DNA of 64,000 nt from Mucilaginibacter sp. CSA2-8R (GCF_038806765.1 NZ_CP152389.1:620001-684000), one strand, 5' to 3'; positions 45,741 through 54,784 are shown, numbered from the stretch's first letter. Notes: generated by a model not told the origin, from the letters alone. Translations and numbers: made by a program.

Positions 45741-48191
45741 ATGCCCAAATGGTTAAAAGTGCTGCTCAAAGTAGTAGCCGCTATATTTCTGTTATTTATT
45801 CTGCTTTCGGTAGGTTTATTTATATACGTTAACACTCATAAAGAAAAGGTGCTGACGCTGATAACGGGTACCCTAAATAAAAACCTGGATGGCAAGCTGG
45901 CTATTGGCGATATGGAAACTACATTTTTTAAGGGCTTTCCAGGTATATCCGTATCTCTTAAAAACGTATCCATTCGCGATAAGCGCTGGAATGAGCATCG
46001 TCATACGCTGCTGGATGCTAAAGATTTTGATGTATCCATAAATACAGCTGCGTTATTGCGTGGTGCTATACGCATTAGTAATATTGAAATAAGTAATGCT
46101 GTTATTGATTTATATAAAGACAGCACAGGGTACAGTAATACCTCGGTATTTAAAAAGAAGAATAAACAGCCTGAAAATAAAAGTGAAGAGAAAGATGATG
46201 GCGGCAGTTCTGCCGAGTTTGGTCAGTTTTCGTTGAGTAAGGTAAGCTTTGCTGTCAATAATCAGAAAAGCAGTAAGCTGTTTCAGTTTTACATTAACCG
46301 GCTAGACGGTAAAATGAATTATCCGGACTCGGGTTGGCGGGCCGATTTAAATTTAAACGTGCTGGCTAAAAGTTTGGCATTCAATACTCAAAAAGGTAGT
46401 TTTATTAAAGACAAGGTTATTAGCGGGCAAATGATTGCCGGTTATAATGAAAGTACAGCAAAAATTAATGTTACCTCAAAAGGGTTAAATATTGGCGATG
46501 ATCCTTTTCAGATTAATGCCTTGTTTGATACCGGTAAAAAAGAAACGCTGTTTGATATCAATATAGTCGCTAACCAGATAACCTGGCGCAATGCCTCGGC
46601 GTTGCTGGCCGCTAATATTACCAAAACACTTAATATGTTTAATTTGGGAAAGCCGATAGATATCAGGGCTCAAATTAAAGGTAGTTTAGGCGGAGGCGAC
46701 CCTTACCTGCATGTTATAGGAGATATAAAGAACAATAAATTAATTATACCTGGGGCGGTTATTGATAGCTGCAGTTTTGCGGCCGAGTTTTCTAACCATG
46801 TAGCAGCCGATAAGGGGTATGATGATGCCAACTCAGCTATCCGATTGTTTAAGTTTACCGGCCGTTATAATCATGTGCCGTTTCTGATTGATACAGGAAG
46901 CATCCTCAATTTAGAGAAACCCATTGCTACCGGTAATTTTGATGCACATTTTCCACTGGCTAACCTAAATTATATGCTCAGCGATATTGCTAAGTTTACG
47001 GGCGGCACTGCTGATGCTAAACTACGCTACAAGGCAGATGTAATTAACCTGAAGCTGAATAAGCCGGTAATTGCTGGTGTTATTAACTTTAAAAATGCCA
47101 GCGCAGTGTACCTGCCACGTAATCTTCCTTTTAAAAATACCTCACTATCACTCAACTTTGTAAAGGATGATTTAATTTTGAACAACATTAAGCTGCAAAG
47201 CGGGCGAAGCGTAGTGATGATGGAAGGCCGTGTTAACAACTTCCTGAATTTATATTATGATGCACCCGAAAAAATACTCCTCACCTGGAAAATTAACAGT
47301 CCTGAATTACGGCTGGCTGAATTTTTAGGTTTTTTATCAGCTCGTAAACAGGTAAGCAAGCGCCCCGAGGCACACCGAACTAATGCTGCAGGCAATAGTC
47401 CGAATGTGATTGACCAGTTGGGTACCGTACTTAATAAAGGCAATGCACAGATGCACTTAACCGTTGCCAAAGTTTACTACCGTAAATTTTTAGCTACCGA
47501 TTTAAATGCCGATTTGCTGACTACCAGCGATGGCGTAATTTTGAAAGATGTACGCCTTAAAAATGCAGGCGGCTATATGAATTTAAACGGGCGCTTAACC
47601 CAGGGTAGTGGTAGCACGAACCGGTTTGATTTAAACACCACTGTAGTTAATGTGAACATGCAGGAATTTTTTAAGTCGTTTGATAATTTTGGTTTGCAAT
47701 CGCTCACTTACAAAAATCTGCAGGGCTTTTTATCGGCTAAAGCTAAAATTACAGGCGGCGTTACAGATGCCGGTGATCTGTCGCCACGCTCGGTACATGG
47801 CATTGTAGATGTAAGTTTGAGGCAGGCCTCACTGTTAAATTTTGATCCGTTGATTAGTGTAGGCAAGTTTGCTTTTCCGTTCCGCGATTTAAAAAACATA
47901 CAAATTCCTAAGCTGGATGCCCGGTTTAATTTAGAAGGTGAAAAGGTAATTATTAATCCCATGAAAATAAGCTCAAGCGTGTTGAATGCTGATGTGGCGG
48001 GTGTTTATGGCTTTACCCGCGGCACCAGTATTGCTTTAGATGTGCCTTTACGAAACCCTAAAAAAGACGAGGATATTACCGATAAAGCAGAACTGGAGAA
48101 ACGGCGATTTAGAGGTATTGTGCTGCACTTATTAGCCCGCCAGGATGAAGACGGCAAGCTAAAAGTAGGCTGGAACAAAAATCACAAATAA
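45741..48191 (+). CDS. AsmA family protein (TamB/AsmA-like, inner-membrane anchored)
   Basis: The 816-residue protein has one N-terminal transmembrane helix (about residues 5-30). The AsmA-type opening NLDGKLAIGDMETTFFKGFP and LKNVSIRD follows, then a long beta-rich periplasmic body with repeated IDLYK, INVNMQEFF and similar strands, ending in the C-terminal AsmA domain (SVGKFAFPFRDLKNIQI). AsmA proteins form bridge-like lipid channels and affect outer-membrane assembly. ATG 45741 is chosen over TTG 45735 because the -7 box overlaps the latter. It is followed, convergently, by the PfkB kinase gene after 1 bp, with no terminator visible between the stops. Confidence 0.85.
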   Translation: MPKWLKVLLKVVAAIFLLFILLSVGLFIYVNTHKEKVLTLITGTLNKNLDGKLAIGDMETTFFKGFPGISVSLKNVSIRDKRWNEHRHTLLDAKDFDVSINTAALLRGAIRISNIEISNAVIDLYKDSTGYSNTSVFKKKNKQPENKSEEKDDGGSSAEFGQFSLSKVSFAVNNQKSSKLFQFYINRLDGKMNYPDSGWRADLNLNVLAKSLAFNTQKGSFIKDKVISGQMIAGYNESTAKINVTSKGLNIGDDPFQINALFDTGKKETLFDINIVANQITWRNASALLAANITKTLNMFNLGKPIDIRAQIKGSLGGGDPYLHVIGDIKNNKLIIPGAVIDSCSFAAEFSNHVAADKGYDDANSAIRLFKFTGRYNHVPFLIDTGSILNLEKPIATGNFDAHFPLANLNYMLSDIAKFTGGTADAKLRYKADVINLKLNKPVIAGVINFKNASAVYLPRNLPFKNTSLSLNFVKDDLILNNIKLQSGRSVVMMEGRVNNFLNLYYDAPEKILLTWKINSPELRLAEFLGFLSARKQVSKRPEAHRTNAAGNSPNVIDQLGTVLNKGNAQMHLTVAKVYYRKFLATDLNADLLTTSDGVILKDVRLKNAGGYMNLNGRLTQGSGSTNRFDLNTTVVNVNMQEFFKSFDNFGLQSLTYKNLQGFLSAKAKITGGVTDAGDLSPRSVHGIVDVSLRQASLLNFDPLISVGKFAFPFRDLKNIQIPKLDARFNLEGEKVIINPMKISSSVLNADVAGVYGFTRGTSIALDVPLRNPKKDEDITDKAELEKRRFRGIVLHLLARQDEDGKLKVGWNKNHK

Positions 48192-48192
48192 T

Positions 48193-49068
48193 TTATTGCG
48201 CTTGCTCGTTTAAAAATTGCATTACCTGCTCCTCTGTACCAGTGTATGGGCCGGGAGCTGCAATTTTTAAACTGGCTATAGCAGCTGCAAACTTGCCCGA
48301 CGTACTTACATCTTTCCCCTGGTTGCGCTGGTACAAGTAGCCGGCCATATAGGTATCGCCGCAGCCTGTAGCATCGGTTATTGAGGTAGGCACGTATGCC
48401 GGTATTTCATGAAACTCGTCATTTATATAAATCAGCGAGCCTGCACTGCCTAAAGTAACCACCACTTCTTGTACACCCCATTCTGCCAGTTGGCGCGCAC
48501 CGTCACGGATATCATTAATGCCGGTAAGCACTTCCGATTCAAATTCGTTTACTTTTAAAATGCTGATATGCGGTAGCGCAGCCAGCTTTTCGGGCCAGTC
48601 AATGGCGTGTACCTGGTAATCGCGTACTTCGCGCAGGTAACCTTGTGCATCTAATGATACCTTGCCCTTGGTGGCCAGGTACTGGATAAGGTCTAAAGGC
48701 ATATCATCGGCCAGCAGCGGGCCAAGGTGAAAAATACGCGCCTCAACATCAGCAAATTGCGCGGTACCAAATGGCTCCGCTTTTTGAAGTACACGCTGGG
48801 TACGGTGGTCCTGGTTTTGTGCGTAGATGTTTTCAAAGTATACCGAGTGCTCACTTGGTAAGGTGGTGACTTTTACACCTTTTTGCTTAAGCTCATCTAC
48901 CACAGATAACTCACTCTGGCCAACCGCCGTTACCAACCCAAGATTCACAGGCATTTGATGCAAGGCATTGGCGAAATAAAAAGCAGTGCCTCCGGCCAGG
49001 TAATGCTCGCCCGAAGAATTAACTACCCTATCCTTTGTAATATGACCAATGCAACAAATATCAAACAT
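48193..49068 (-). CDS. PfkB family carbohydrate kinase
   Basis: The 291-residue protein has the ribokinase fold. It starts MFDICCIGHITKDRVV, contains the substrate loop LAGGTAFYFANAL and ends with the PfkB signature DATGCGDTYMAGYLY, in which the final Asp is the catalytic base and GCGD forms the anion hole. The substrate (ribose, fructose phosphate, adenosine or inositol) cannot be told from sequence. The ATG at 49068 is preferred. Seventeen upstream codons in frame (hydrophobic FTVYLFTLKF) are outside the family alignment and include the promoter region. Confidence 0.9.
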   Translation of the reverse strand: MFDICCIGHITKDRVVNSSGEHYLAGGTAFYFANALHQMPVNLGLVTAVGQSELSVVDELKQKGVKVTTLPSEHSVYFENIYAQNQDHRTQRVLQKAEPFGTAQFADVEARIFHLGPLLADDMPLDLIQYLATKGKVSLDAQGYLREVRDYQVHAIDWPEKLAALPHISILKVNEFESEVLTGINDIRDGARQLAEWGVQEVVVTLGSAGSLIYINDEFHEIPAYVPTSITDATGCGDTYMAGYLYQRNQGKDVSTSGKFAAAIASLKIAAPGPYTGTEEQVMQFLNEQAQ

Positions 49069-49486
49069 GATGAACTTAAGCGTGAATAAATAAACTGTAA
49101 ATATACTTTTAAGGCGCAAAGTAACTGCTATTACTTCAAATTTGATAACGGCATTTAAATAGTGACAAAAAAATGTACCAGGAATCCTTTACAGATGATA
49201 AATCTTTAAGGTTCTTCATTAATCTATAAAATTATGCGTCAGTTAAAATTACCGGGTAGCAAATTCTAAAGGAAGATATTATACACTTAAGAAACAGGCA
49301 TGGAAACCAATAAAAATGGGAATATTTTTAGCGGCATGATTTAGATCTAAAAATGATTGTGCCAGTGCTTAAAACAAGCTCAATTATTGATAAAAGTTAT
49401 ATTTCGTAAAAAGGATCATAATTGCAATTCAAATTGCTAATTTTGTTAGTAATTTGAATTTGATTTTTATTAGTATAGTCTATTTA
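49069..49486. other. 418-bp AT-rich non-coding region before the 2H phosphoesterase gene
   Basis: No gene was found. Short frames of 11 to 14 codons occur on the + strand and look accidental. A -7 element is at 49438-49445. The DNA is visibly more AT-rich than the surrounding coding regions. Confidence 0.7.
49438..49445 (+). promoter_or_regulatory. -7 promoter box of the 2H phosphoesterase gene
   Basis: TAATTTTG is an exact TAnnTTTG match. Transcription would start near 49450, before ATG 49487. Confidence 0.45.
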
Positions 49487-50101
49487 ATGTTTATGGCATG
49501 CTTTGAATATTTGTTGGTATTGTCACCTGAAGATCGCCTCAAAAAGAAGATTTTCGAATTTAAAAATAAGTTTACTATTGATTATAAATGCGCTCTTGCT
49601 TCCAACTTGATTCCTCACATTACATTGTCTCAATTTGTGTTGCGAGAAAGTAATGAGATTGAATTGCGAAATATGCTTAGGTTATATGCAAGTACTATTG
49701 CAGCACTCAATGTAGATTTAAGAGGATTTGGAAGGTTCAATAAACAGACAATATTTTTAAAAGTATGCCAGCAACAGGAAATTATAAAGATTATAGTGGG
49801 TTTAAAATCTTTCATTAATAACGACACATATCCATCCAAATTTGTTCCAAACTTTTCGAGCAAGCCTCATGTGACTATTGCAAAACAAATGACGGAACGG
49901 CAGTTTGAGTGTGCTTGGAAAGATTTTAAAAGCGAATTTTTTTTTGATGGTTATTATGCAAAAGACATGTTATTATTAAGAAGAAATTTTGATGAAGAGC
50001 GGGTAAGGCATGAGGGTAGTTACAAAAAAGTTGAGTTGTTTAATTTTAAAATTGGCCCTTATTATGGTCGACAAACAGACTTATTTGATACCCTGCTATA
50101 G
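49487..50101 (+). CDS. 2H phosphoesterase superfamily protein (2'-5' RNA ligase-like)
   Basis: The 204-residue protein has the two HxT motifs that define the 2H superfamily: HITLSQF (about residue 45) and HVTIAKQ (about residue 130). Each His-Thr pair lies in one lobe of the duplicated fold. Members act as 2'-5' RNA ligases or cyclic phosphodiesterases on RNA ends or small nucleotides. ATG 49487 is preferred; 49493 is also possible. The 11-codon extension from a TTG would follow the predicted transcription start by only a few bases. Base composition is clearly more AT-rich than the neighbours, which suggests recent acquisition. It has no functional neighbours. Confidence 0.82.
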   Translation: MFMACFEYLLVLSPEDRLKKKIFEFKNKFTIDYKCALASNLIPHITLSQFVLRESNEIELRNMLRLYASTIAALNVDLRGFGRFNKQTIFLKVCQQQEIIKIIVGLKSFINNDTYPSKFVPNFSSKPHVTIAKQMTERQFECAWKDFKSEFFFDGYYAKDMLLLRRNFDEERVRHEGSYKKVELFNFKIGPYYGRQTDLFDTLL

Positions 50102-50134
50102 ATTTTGAAATGTTATACTAAGTAGATAGATTAA

Positions 50135-50142
50135 TATATTTG
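50135..50142 (+). promoter_or_regulatory. -7 promoter box abutting the Dabb gene
   Basis: TATATTTG is an exact TAnnTTTG match ending 4 nt before the ATG at 50147, so the predicted mRNA has no or almost no leader. Confidence 0.5.
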
Positions 50143-50146
50143 CGGC

Positions 50147-50443
50147 ATGATAGCGCACCATGTATTATTTTGGCTAAAAGCCGATACCACCAACGAACAG
50201 AAACAAGCTTTCCGTGAGGGCTTACAAAGCTTGGAAAGTATAGAAGTGATAAAAAATCTCCATATAGGTACACCGGCACCAATTGAACGTGCTGTGGTAG
50301 ATACTACTTATACATTTAGCCTGGTTGTATTTTTTGAAGATCTGGCAGCACACGACGTTTACCAGGTACACGAAATCCACAAAGCCTTCTTAGATCAGTT
50401 TAGAGAACTATTTGATAAAGTCGTTATTTACGATGCTCAATAA
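50147..50443 (+). CDS. Dabb (stress-responsive alpha/beta barrel) family protein
   Basis: The 98-residue protein matches the dimeric alpha/beta-barrel Dabb family. It begins IAHHVLFWLKADTTNEQKQA, has GTPAPIERAVVDTTYTFSL in the middle, and ends HEIHKAFLDQFRELFDKVV, with the conserved His in HxxH. The family includes plant stress proteins and olivetolic acid cyclase-like enzymes; bacterial members are mostly unassigned. It is a single gene in a + strand gap between the 2H gene and xth. Confidence 0.9.
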   Translation: MIAHHVLFWLKADTTNEQKQAFREGLQSLESIEVIKNLHIGTPAPIERAVVDTTYTFSLVVFFEDLAAHDVYQVHEIHKAFLDQFRELFDKVVIYDAQ

Positions 50444-50529
50444 TTAGCTATGTTTAATTTGGGGGAAGAAGTATGATAAGCAATTGCATTTCTTCCCCCG
50501 GATTTAATTAGGTTGAACCAACTTAAGGT

Positions 50530-51300
50530 TTAAGTTAATTCAATCCAAGTGGGAGCGTGGTCGCTGGTTTTCTCCCAGCCACGTACCTGTTTATCAACAC
50601 CGGCGGCGGCGAGCCGGCCACTTAAAGCCGGGCTCAGCAAAAAATGGTCAATCCGTAAGCCGGCGTTCCGCCCGTAAGCGTTTCTAAAATAGTCCCAAAA
50701 AGTATAAATCGTTTCATCCGGATATAAACTGCGTAGGGCATCCGTCCAGCCCTGGCCTGTCAGTTTCTCGAAAGCCGCCCGGGTTTCAGGTCTGAACAAA
50801 GCATCCTCCAGCCAACGTTCTGGCTTGTATACATCTTGTTCTGCTGGTATCATATTATAATCGCCGGCTAATACTACCGGCAAGTTTTTGGATAATAAAT
50901 TGGCGGCATGAGCAGTAAGCCGTTCCATCCATTGCAGTTTGTAATCAAACTTGGGTCCGGGCGCAGGGTTGCCATTTGGCAAATACAGGCAGCCAATCAC
51001 TATGTCATTTATAATGGCCTCTAAATACCGGCTTTGTTCATCATCTGGGTCGCCGGGTAAAGCGCGGGTTACTTCTGTAATTTCGGCATTCCGCGCTAAA
51101 ATCGCCACGCCGTTCCAGCTTTTTTGCCCATGCCATACAGCTTGGTAGCCCGCGGCTTGTATGGCTTCTAACGGAAATTTTTCTTGCGGAGCTTTTAGTT
51201 CCTGCAGGCATACCACGTCGGGTTGCGACTCATTTAGCCAGCGCAGTAATACCGGCAAACGGCTGTTTATGCTATTAACATTGTAGGTTGCTATTTTCAT
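50530..51300 (-). CDS. xth: Exodeoxyribonuclease III
   Basis: ExoIII removes 3' ends and incises abasic sites in DNA repair. The 256-residue protein has the EEP/AP-endonuclease motifs: MKIATYNVNSINSRL, VCLQELKAP (metal-binding Glu), SWNGVAILAR, GCLYLPNGNP, LAGDYNMIP (Asp/Asn), GLRIDHFLLS and SDHAPTWIEL (catalytic His). The start MKIATYN at 51300 is exact for the family. The 17 upstream codons (VACFVNNAVHFLLLIM) are not. The neighbours give no functional link. Confidence 0.95.
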   Translation of the reverse strand: MKIATYNVNSINSRLPVLLRWLNESQPDVVCLQELKAPQEKFPLEAIQAAGYQAVWHGQKSWNGVAILARNAEITEVTRALPGDPDDEQSRYLEAIINDIVIGCLYLPNGNPAPGPKFDYKLQWMERLTAHAANLLSKNLPVVLAGDYNMIPAEQDVYKPERWLEDALFRPETRAAFEKLTGQGWTDALRSLYPDETIYTFWDYFRNAYGRNAGLRIDHFLLSPALSGRLAAAGVDKQVRGWEKTSDHAPTWIELT

Positions 51301-51486
51301 CATTATAAGGAGTAGGAAATGTACGGCATTATTTACAAAACATGCAACCATAAAATCAACTCATTCGTAATACTAAATGAGTGCTAATTGAAATTAAATT
51401 TTGTTTATTGTCGCTTTTGCCAATTAATATAAAATTTTAGTATAATTAGGCAAATAAACTATTGATACCCCTAAATAAAGTAGCGT

Positions 51487-51705
51487 ATGATTTTTCAATT
51501 TGACGGACAAGAGTTTCTGGACAGATTCTCGACCAAGTATGCCAAACTTTCTAATTGTATTAAAACAGTAGTGTTACCCGATGGCCGTGTGGCACAAATG
51601 CAAATTACCATTACCACCAACGAGGATGATTTTTGCAACAAAGTAGGGCAAATGAGTGCCATTGTAGCCAAATCAGAAACTGATAGTCTATCAGACGAAT
51701 GGTAG
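51487..51705 (+). CDS. Small hypothetical protein (72 aa)
   Basis: A 72-residue acidic protein begins MIFQFDGQEFLDRFSTKYAK and has the central segment VLPDGRVAQMQITITTNEDD. No signal peptide, membrane span or known motif is seen. It is probably real: it lies in a gap of about 690 bp between xth and the GH28 gene, has an ATG and is followed by a terminator at 51746. I cannot assign a function. Confidence 0.6.
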   Translation: MIFQFDGQEFLDRFSTKYAKLSNCIKTVVLPDGRVAQMQITITTNEDDFCNKVGQMSAIVAKSETDSLSDEW

Positions 51706-51745
51706 CTAAAGGGCTAATTTCTGTTACTCGTACATTCTCCCTAAC

Positions 51746-51775
51746 ATAAATGCCGTTTTTTAAGACGGCATTTAT
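51746..51775 (+). terminator. Terminator after the small hypothetical gene
   Basis: ATAAATGCCGT pairs perfectly with ACGGCATTTAT across an 8-nt loop, followed by ATTTT. Confidence 0.7.
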
Positions 51776-51987
51776 ATTTTTACACAAATTCCGAAAATTG
51801 TTTCCGCCTTTGGCTAACCGAATTTTATTAGTCGACACCCGCTTTACCAAAACTTGATGCGCCCTGTACTTCTGTAAAAAATCAATTACTGGATGCTGCG
51901 TGATTTATTAATCTTATTTTCGAAGCACCCAAGCTTGTTAAATCATACCTGTTTAGCCGGTAATCTTTTACATCCAACCTATTACTG

Positions 51988-53511
51988 ATGAAGAAATTTA
52001 TACTTCTTGCGTTGCTTTTGCCATTGTTTAACTCAACATTTGCCATACAATCGCCGCAAAAACCGCTGATTGCACCTGGTACCTTGTCGTCCCATTCGGC
52101 TGCCCTGCTTTGGGATAAACCTGATGATTATCGCAACATCGTGCGGTACCATGTTATTTTGAACGGTAAAGAAGCAGGGGTATCTGTTAAATGCAATTAC
52201 CTTTTTAATGCCTTACAGCCATCTAAGGTTTACACCTGTACCATTAAATCTGAGGATAAGGACGGAAAACTATCTGTAAACAGCACTATTGTTAAATTTA
52301 CTACCAAAGCAACCGGAAAAATACTAAACGTAACAGATTTTGGAGCTAAAGGTGATGGTATAGTGTTAAATACTAAAGCCATTCAAAAGGCAATTGATGG
52401 TTGCCCTAAAGGTGGCACTGTATTAATACCGGAAGGAACCTTTTTAAGCGGCGCCCTTTACCTGAAAAGCTATATGACGTTGGAGATTGCCAAAAATGGG
52501 ATACTTAAAGGCAGTGGCAATACAGATGACTACCTGCCTTTCTATAATAACCGATTTGAAGGTTGGGAAATGAAAACGTTTGCGAGCTTGCTGAATGCTG
52601 GTGTAATGAATAATAAAGGTGGTTTTTCGATTGAGCAATTGGGGATAAAAGGAGAAGGCGTCATCAGTGGGGGCGGTAGTGCTTTGGGCAAGCTTATGAT
52701 TGACAAGCATGGCATGCGTAGCCGCGGGCGCTTAATTTGTTTGATGAATTGTCATGATGTTGAAATTGGAGGCTTGCAAATAAAAGATTCTCCCTGCTGG
52801 ACTATCCATTATATCTACAGCAAAGGTATTACCTGTCATGACCTCAACATTGTAAGTACAGCGCGTAACGGAGATGGATTAGACCCGGATTCATCAGATG
52901 ATAGTTATATTTTCAATTGCTCGTTTTCTACCGGTGATGATTGCATTGCTATAAAATCGGGTAAAAACCCGGAAGGTTTCACCATAGGTAAACCTACCCG
53001 CAATGTCAGAATAACCGATTGCGAGTTTACCCGCGGGCACGGTATTTCTATCGGCAGCGAAATGTCGGGCGGTGTAAGTGATGTATTGGTGCGCGATTGT
53101 AAGGCCGGCGCTTTATTACATGGTCTGCAGATAAAAGGTACTAAAGAACGCGGAGGTTATGTGAAAAATGTAACTGTAGCCGATTGCCAGTTGTTGCAGA
53201 TTACCATCTTTTCGGCTGTAAACTACAATAACGATGGCGCCGCTGCTCCTGAACCGCCAATATTTGAAAATTATGTGTTCAGTAGTATCGACCTGTCAAA
53301 AGCCGGTATACAGGAGCCAGTCATTAATATCAACGGTTTTAAAGATGCGGCCCATAAACTTAAAGCAGTAAAGTTCAACCATATTATTTTACCGAAAGGG
53401 GCAAAAGTGCAAGTCAATGATGCTGAAAATGTAAAATTTACGGATGTAACAATGCTTGATGGCGGTAAACCACAATACACCATTAACAACAGTACCTATG
53501 TAGATTATTAA
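51988..53511 (+). CDS. Secreted glycoside hydrolase family 28 (polygalacturonase-like) with N-terminal Fn3-like domain
   Basis: The 507-residue precursor has a signal peptide (ending STFAIQ), an Fn3-like domain (about residues 28-108) and a right-handed beta-helix. GH28 motifs are NGDGLDPDSSDD (catalytic Asp), TGDDCIAIKSG (catalytic Asp pair), RGHGISIGSE (GHG) and LQIKGTKERGG, where the canonical RIK Arg reads Gln. GH28 enzymes hydrolyse galacturonan or rhamnogalacturonan, so it should act on pectin outside the cell. It may work with the PL22 protein. A TATTTTCG promoter-like element lies near 51914-51921. Confidence 0.9.
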   Translation: MKKFILLALLLPLFNSTFAIQSPQKPLIAPGTLSSHSAALLWDKPDDYRNIVRYHVILNGKEAGVSVKCNYLFNALQPSKVYTCTIKSEDKDGKLSVNSTIVKFTTKATGKILNVTDFGAKGDGIVLNTKAIQKAIDGCPKGGTVLIPEGTFLSGALYLKSYMTLEIAKNGILKGSGNTDDYLPFYNNRFEGWEMKTFASLLNAGVMNNKGGFSIEQLGIKGEGVISGGGSALGKLMIDKHGMRSRGRLICLMNCHDVEIGGLQIKDSPCWTIHYIYSKGITCHDLNIVSTARNGDGLDPDSSDDSYIFNCSFSTGDDCIAIKSGKNPEGFTIGKPTRNVRITDCEFTRGHGISIGSEMSGGVSDVLVRDCKAGALLHGLQIKGTKERGGYVKNVTVADCQLLQITIFSAVNYNNDGAAAPEPPIFENYVFSSIDLSKAGIQEPVININGFKDAAHKLKAVKFNHIILPKGAKVQVNDAENVKFTDVTMLDGGKPQYTINNSTYVDY

Positions 53512-53524
53512 AACGCGATTGAGG

Positions 53525-53545
53525 TTAGTGTGAAAAATACACTAA
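53525..53545. promoter_or_regulatory. Perfect inverted repeat between the GH28 and MFS genes
   Basis: TTAGTGT and ACACTAA are perfect inverted repeats with a 7-nt spacer (GAAAAAT). They lie about 28 bp upstream of the MFS -7 box. An operator is likelier than a terminator because no T-run follows. Confidence 0.4.
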
Positions 53546-53572
53546 TATGGCATGTTTTTCATAGTGCATTTT

Positions 53573-53580
53573 TACTTTTG
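53573..53580 (+). promoter_or_regulatory. -7 promoter box of the MFS transporter gene
   Basis: TACTTTTG is an exact TAnnTTTG match. The leader before the ATG at 53599 would be about 15 nt. Confidence 0.5.
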
Positions 53581-53598
53581 CAGAAACGCTAAAGCACG

Positions 53599-54783
53599 AT
53601 GAAAAAAAGCCTTTTCCCATTAATGTTAGGTGGCTTAGGTATTGGTACTACCGAGTTTGTAATGATGGGATTGCTGCCCGACATAGCCCGCGATTTGCAT
53701 ATTACTATACCTGCGGCGGGGCATTTAATATCGGCGTATGCTTTGGGCGTAGTGGTAGGTGCGCCTTTACTGGTGATGATGAGCAGCAATTATCCGCCCA
53801 AAAAGATACTACTGGCGCTGATGCTCATTTTTACAGCGTTTAATACTTTTTCGGCTTTTGCACCTAGTCATTTAACGTTGCTGATGGCCCGCTTTTTTGC
53901 AGGTTTGCCACATGGGGCATTTTTTGGAGTAGGGTCGGTAGTGGCAAGCCGCCTGGCCGATAAAGGCAAACAGGCTCAGGCTATATCCATGATGTTTGCT
54001 GGCTTAACTATAGCCAATCTGGTCACGGTACCTTTGGGTACCTGGGTAGGGCATCACTTTTTATGGCGATACACGTTTGGCATTGTTGCCGCCATTGGTT
54101 TAATTACACTCGTCTTTTTAAAATTATGGTTGCCGGCACTGCCTGTAAATCGTACCGGCAATGCACGGTCTGAACTGCAGTTATTTAAAAGTACCGAAGC
54201 CTGGTTAATTATCTTAATTACGGCTATTGGTACCGGTGGCTTATTTGCCTGGATCAGTTACATTGCTCCGCTCATGACAGAGGTATCGCACTTTTCGAGC
54301 AACAGTGTATCCTGGATTTTAGTGCTTGCGGGTTTTGGTATGGTTGTAGGTAATGTGATTGGCGGCAAACTCGCCGATAGTTTTGAGCCCGTTAAAGCCT
54401 GTGCAGTCCTGCTGGTAGCAATGGCGGTCACGCTGCTGGCTATTTATTTCCTTTCGGGCAATCAAATCATTTCCTTATTGCTCACCTTTATTGCCGGGGC
54501 TTTATCTATTGCGCTGGCATCACCTATACAAATTTTGATGATTAACACTGCTAAGGGAGCCGAAATGCTTGGGGCCGCCGTTACCCAGGCGTCTTTTAAC
54601 ATTGGTAATGCGCTGGGCGCACTTTTTGGAGGCTTGCCCATAGCGGCAGGTTTAGGCTTTAACTGGCCTGCATTGGTAGGTGCGGTAATGGCATTGGCCG
54701 GTGTTTTAATTGCGTTAGTGCTGATTAAAAGGCCTAAACCGGCAATGTCAGACGTCATTAAAGATCGAGCATTAATGGCATAG
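53599..54783 (+). CDS. MFS transporter (AraJ/DHA1-like)
   Basis: The 394-residue protein has 12 predicted transmembrane helices. It starts MKKSLFPLMLGGLGIGTTEF and carries the DHA1-type helix-1 motif GTTEFVMMGLLPDIARDL, typical of the AraJ/YdhP group. The loop-2/3 MFS motif is degenerate (NYPPKKILLALML). It is a secondary transporter, probably a sugar or drug efflux protein. Position just after the GH28 gene may reflect a link to pectin sugars, but the separate promoter and inverted repeat argue against a shared transcript. It ends at a strong terminator. Confidence 0.85.
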   Translation: MKKSLFPLMLGGLGIGTTEFVMMGLLPDIARDLHITIPAAGHLISAYALGVVVGAPLLVMMSSNYPPKKILLALMLIFTAFNTFSAFAPSHLTLLMARFFAGLPHGAFFGVGSVVASRLADKGKQAQAISMMFAGLTIANLVTVPLGTWVGHHFLWRYTFGIVAAIGLITLVFLKLWLPALPVNRTGNARSELQLFKSTEAWLIILITAIGTGGLFAWISYIAPLMTEVSHFSSNSVSWILVLAGFGMVVGNVIGGKLADSFEPVKACAVLLVAMAVTLLAIYFLSGNQIISLLLTFIAGALSIALASPIQILMINTAKGAEMLGAAVTQASFNIGNALGALFGGLPIAAGLGFNWPALVGAVMALAGVLIALVLIKRPKPAMSDVIKDRALMA

Positions 54784-54784
54784 A

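Noticed and set aside
49300..49344. 14-codon ATG frame starting METNKNGNIFSG in the gap before the 2H gene
   Set aside because: It looks like the start of a protein but stops at once. Without conservation data it cannot be called a gene or remnant.
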